Shown here piece after piece: positions 61,274-64,000 of a stretch of 64,000 nucleotides of DNA; the first letter of the stretch is position 1, and each line of letters opens with the position of its first letter. A program made the translations under genes and the position numbers. The notes below the pieces were generated by a model. That model saw only the letters and a list, made by a program, of their open reading frames with translations. It made no database searches and had not been told where the DNA came from. The stretch is taken from NCBI GenBank assembly GCA_964428345.1, contig CAYRYD010000030.1, forward strand, positions 1 through 64,000, read 5' to 3'. This stretch comes from JABDMH01 sp964428345. Its GTDB lineage: Bacteria; Bacteroidota; Bacteroidia; Chitinophagales; Saprospiraceae.

Positions 61274-63655
61274 ATGATACGATTTCATACCGGTAACTTA
61301 AAAAGAGAAGCGCCTTTCAAAGTAAAGGTCAGTTTTTCCAGGGTTTTTCAGCATTGGGAAGAATTGTTAACGAGTTCCAATCCCATCGAGGCTGAACGGG
61401 CCGGGAAGGTACTGGCGCAACTCTCCCATACTGGGGTGCTTCGCGAACCGTTTGAAGATTTGACGCTGCTCGAAAAGTACGAGCATGAAATTGAGCTCCT
61501 TCTCAGCGGTCTTTTTTCAGAGGCGCTCCAGGCCAATGAAATCAGGACGATCACCCTGGGTTTCGACCAGGTATTTTTCAACCCGACCCGCCGCTTTAAA
61601 AACATCATTTCGAGGGCAGGTGAAGGCTATGTCTTTGGCCTTCGGGGATTAACGGATGATGAATTTTACCTGATAGCATGTTTCAACATTCTTCAGGCTG
61701 GTTTCGGAGTTCAGATTAATATTTCCAAACCGCAACTGATCGATATTTATGACAAAGAAGCGGGCATCACCCGGACATACCGGGGCTTTGTCAATCTGGA
61801 TTTTTCAGAAGTAGTTTTTACGGACAAATCTCCTCGATTGTCACCCGATCAGATTAACGTTTTATTGGATAATGTCGGTAATATTGATCTGTGGAAAGAA
61901 CATATTCCTCCCCAGTCGTTCGAATTGCACGGCTTTGGCATCCTGACGTTATTTGATGTTAGTTCGGATGATGCCATCAGTAAACTAAAAAATACCCTCA
62001 TTAAGAAGAATGCCCTTATTGATTCGGAACATGCTCATTCGCTGCAGGATAATCTCCGCAGGCTTTTAAAAATCGATGATCTTCAGATTGGTTTTTCTTC
62101 CCTGACCGAAGGTGAATTTCACAGTATTAAATCGGAACATTCTTCCGGAATACTTATGGCCGATTTTGAGATCGCCGACCGTGACAGAATTTTTTGCATG
62201 AATTCTTACGACACCGTTTTTAAGCGTAATCAGTCCCTCGCTTTTTCCAACATACATCTCCTGAATCACATCTCGAGCCCATTGCTGGATCATATAAGAA
62301 AAACCGGGATTAAAAGCTATTTTATTACACCGCTCACCTATAACGAAGAAGTCATCGGTTTTCTTGAACTGGGTTCAAAGAAACCATATGCCTTAAATTC
62401 GATCACAAAAAATAATCTGGAAGAAATCATTCCACTTTTTTCAACGGCATTAAAAAGATCCATTGACGAATTTTACTACCATATCAACGCGGTAATTAAG
62501 GATAAATGTACGGCCATTCACCGATCGGTAGATTGGAGATTTGTTCAGGCAGCCAGCAGATTTCTTAAGAACCGAAATAACAAGGATTCGAAAGAGGTTG
62601 ACATGGAGGATATTGTCTTTGAGAAAGTAATACCGCTTTATGGACAGATGGATATCCGTGGAAGTTCGAAGATGCGGAATGCAGCAATCCGCGATGATTT
62701 AAAAACCCAGTTGCAACTCATCAAAACCGTATTGAATGAAGCAAAAAGAACTAAAGGCCTTATATTTTATGATCAACTCATTCACATGGTCGATAAGTAC
62801 TTATATAAAATTGAGGAATCAATTGATGCTGGTGATGAAACCAATGTACTCAATTTTATCCACGATAAAATCGATCCGGTATTGAGTTATCTGGAGGATG
62901 AGGAATTGAAAATTGCGGCCTTAGGTAAATATCGTCGGAGAATTGACCGGAAATTGAATATGGTCTATGAAAAGCGAAAAGACTATGAACAGTCGGTTAC
63001 ATTAATCAATGACCGGATAGCGGTTTATCTCGAGGATGCACAGAACCTTGCACAGGAGATTTTTCCGCATTATTTTGAACGATATAAAACCGACGGTATA
63101 GAGTATAATTTGTATGTTGGTCAGTCATTGGTTTATCAACAGGAGTATCATCCTGTTTATCTCCATAATTTACGAATCTGGCAACTCATGGTTACCTGCG
63201 ATATTGAATTGATGCTGCATGAGCTTTCACCAAAACTGAAAATTCCTCTTGAAATAGCTTCTTTGATTTTGGTGCAAGAACAGCCACTGGATATTAAATT
63301 CCGTATGGATGAAAAGCAATTTGATGTTGATGGAGCCTATAATGTACGGTATGAGATCCTGAAGAAGAGACTGGATAAAGCCAGGGTAAAGGGATCTCAG
63401 ACCAGATTGACCGAGCCGGGTAAAATTGCGATCGTGTATTCCACTGAAGAGGAAAAAAGAATCTATGAAGAATACCTCGATTTTCTGATTGCTAAATCGT
63501 ACATCCGGCCTTCGATCGAATATTTGTATCTGGAAGAGATGGAAGGAGTGGTGGGATTGCAGGCAATCAGGGTCGAAATTAATTTTGACCGGCGACTGGA
63601 TGCCGGTAAAGAACAGGAAAGGATGCGATCCCTTATACAAACCGGAGTCAATTAG
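61274..63655 (+). CDS. Large GAF-like domain protein of unknown function
   Basis: The 793-residue cytoplasmic protein has no membrane segment. A middle region (about residues 230-400, with FGILTLFDVSS, GILMADFEIADRD and SYFITPLTYNEEVIGFLELGSKKPYAL) has the look of a GAF domain: a short alternating beta/alpha unit before a helical linker. Long helical regions follow, and the C-terminal part is not recognised. Similar-length GAF proteins are conserved in Bacteroidota as I recall. No histidine kinase, cyclase or HTH motif is visible. The frame begins at a TTG (61262), but the ATG at 61274 is better. It overlaps the convergent gene by 4 bases. Confidence 0.7.
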   Translation: MIRFHTGNLKREAPFKVKVSFSRVFQHWEELLTSSNPIEAERAGKVLAQLSHTGVLREPFEDLTLLEKYEHEIELLLSGLFSEALQANEIRTITLGFDQVFFNPTRRFKNIISRAGEGYVFGLRGLTDDEFYLIACFNILQAGFGVQINISKPQLIDIYDKEAGITRTYRGFVNLDFSEVVFTDKSPRLSPDQINVLLDNVGNIDLWKEHIPPQSFELHGFGILTLFDVSSDDAISKLKNTLIKKNALIDSEHAHSLQDNLRRLLKIDDLQIGFSSLTEGEFHSIKSEHSSGILMADFEIADRDRIFCMNSYDTVFKRNQSLAFSNIHLLNHISSPLLDHIRKTGIKSYFITPLTYNEEVIGFLELGSKKPYALNSITKNNLEEIIPLFSTALKRSIDEFYYHINAVIKDKCTAIHRSVDWRFVQAASRFLKNRNNKDSKEVDMEDIVFEKVIPLYGQMDIRGSSKMRNAAIRDDLKTQLQLIKTVLNEAKRTKGLIFYDQLIHMVDKYLYKIEESIDAGDETNVLNFIHDKIDPVLSYLEDEELKIAALGKYRRRIDRKLNMVYEKRKDYEQSVTLINDRIAVYLEDAQNLAQEIFPHYFERYKTDGIEYNLYVGQSLVYQQEYHPVYLHNLRIWQLMVTCDIELMLHELSPKLKIPLEIASLILVQEQPLDIKFRMDEKQFDVDGAYNVRYEILKKRLDKARVKGSQTRLTEPGKIAIVYSTEEEKRIYEEYLDFLIAKSYIRPSIEYLYLEEMEGVVGLQAIRVEINFDRRLDAGKEQERMRSLIQTGVN

Positions 63656-64000
63656 ACTTTTTCTCCTTTCAAACCGGATAACCTTTGATGCATCGCTTTG
63701 ATCATCGGCGGAGTCGTACCACAACATCCCCCAAAAATCCTGAAGTCCAGACTTTGCATATCCGTGATAAATTTCGAGAGTACCTCCAGGGAATCCGGAG
63801 CGGCTTCCCAGCCTTTTGCCGGATGGGGTTTTCCCGGAGCGTTACTGTACACTCCTTTGATCCCGTCAAATTCAGCGGATAGGATCCGGGCATCTCTCCC
63901 GAGATCCTCCGTGGAGCGACAATTGAGGGACAGGGCGAGGGGTTGGTGAGATTGGGTAATGGCAACAAGATCATGTAAAGACTCACCGCTGAGCAAAGCT
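63652..64000 (-). CDS. Homocysteine S-methyltransferase family protein, C-terminal part
   Basis: The frame runs off the right edge, so only the last about 116 codons are seen. The end holds FRIFGGCCGTTPPMIKAM, the GGCCGT zinc-binding cysteines shared by homocysteine methyltransferases (MetH N-terminal domain, MmuM and betaine-homocysteine methyltransferase). SLNCRSTEDLG and YSNAPGKPHP fit the same barrel. It transfers a methyl group to homocysteine or a related thiol. Which subtype cannot be told from this fragment. The 3' end overlaps the convergent GAF-like gene by 4 bases. Confidence 0.85.
   Translation of the reverse strand, partial: ALLSGESLHDLVAITQSHQPLALSLNCRSTEDLGRDARILSAEFDGIKGVYSNAPGKPHPAKGWEAAPDSLEVLSKFITDMQSLDFRIFGGCCGTTPPMIKAMHQRLSGLKGEKV

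Noticed and set aside
1..64000. tRNA, rRNA, CRISPR array, insertion sequence or prophage
   Set aside because: The intergenic regions were read for T-loop-like motifs, spaced direct repeats, transposase or integrase motifs and terminal repeats; none was seen.

Overview
The window reads as an ordinary chromosomal stretch of a Bacteroidota bacterium, most likely of the Saprospiria/Chitinophagia type. Evidence for the phylum: three secreted proteins end in type IX secretion (T9SS) sorting domains; there is a PorE-like TPR/propeller/OmpA lipoprotein, a fused SecDF, a lone FtsE, an ECF sigma factor followed by a membrane-anchored barrel protein, and a carboxypeptidase-domain TonB receptor. Several intergenic regions also carry the Bacteroidota promoter pattern TTG-N19-21-TAnnTTTG. 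The species is not identifiable from the sequence alone. No rRNA, tRNA, CRISPR array, insertion sequence or prophage was seen. One run of 100 N (58765-58864) marks a scaffold gap that truncates feoB and an esterase gene.

Layout. 1-7.5 kb: tail of a T9SS cargo gene, an alkylglycerol-monooxygenase-like di-iron enzyme, a Tat-exported Gfo/Idh/MocA oxidoreductase facing a sugar isomerase/gluconate permease pair, a CBS protein and a DUF885-type lipoprotein. 7.7-11.3 kb: PadR regulator with its MacB/FtsX-like permease, and a DUF1761 protein. 11.3-17.2 kb: DUF2520 protein, ccmEF cytochrome c maturation genes, ftsE and a BASS transporter. 17.4-24.5 kb: DUF255 thioredoxin-like protein coupled to an SRPBCC protein, a T9SS cargo, an amidase and ATP-dependent PEP carboxykinase. 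24.9-31 kb: a three-gene transhydrogenase operon (pntA1-pntA2-pntB) and a full-length homologue of the animal phosphorylase kinase alpha/beta subunits. 31.1-35.5 kb: a candidate small RNA or attenuator leader, then a four-gene operon (UxaA family hydrolase, amidohydrolase, sulfotransferase-like protein, class IV aminotransferase).

35.7-38.5 kb: an orphan double hairpin with terminator, a TetR regulator and a convergent acyl-CoA dehydrogenase; a shared AGTCAA/TTGACT element in both promoters suggests the TetR protein controls both. 38.7-46.3 kb: LVIVD-repeat lipoprotein with a barrel protein, a small lipoprotein, ECF sigma factor with an overlapping anchored-barrel gene, an SH3 lipoprotein, a TerB-like protein and a T9SS cargo. 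46.3-51.7 kb: TonB receptor, DUF547 protein, TapB/DUF3108-like protein, D-2-hydroxyacid dehydrogenase and a Kbp-like BON-LysM protein. 52-64 kb: secDF, PorE-like lipoprotein, truncated esterase, feoAB, a large GAF-like protein of unknown role and the end of a homocysteine S-methyltransferase family gene.

The themes are envelope biogenesis and export (T9SS, SecDF, FtsE, Ccm), central carbon and redox metabolism (PckA, PntAB, acyl-CoA dehydrogenase), sugar-acid catabolism and ferrous iron uptake. I see no defence island or clearly new multi-gene system. The most interesting leads are the promoter-plus-terminator RNA at 31.1-31.2 kb beside the phosphorylase-kinase-like gene, the TetR operator candidate, and the sulfotransferase/aminotransferase pair.
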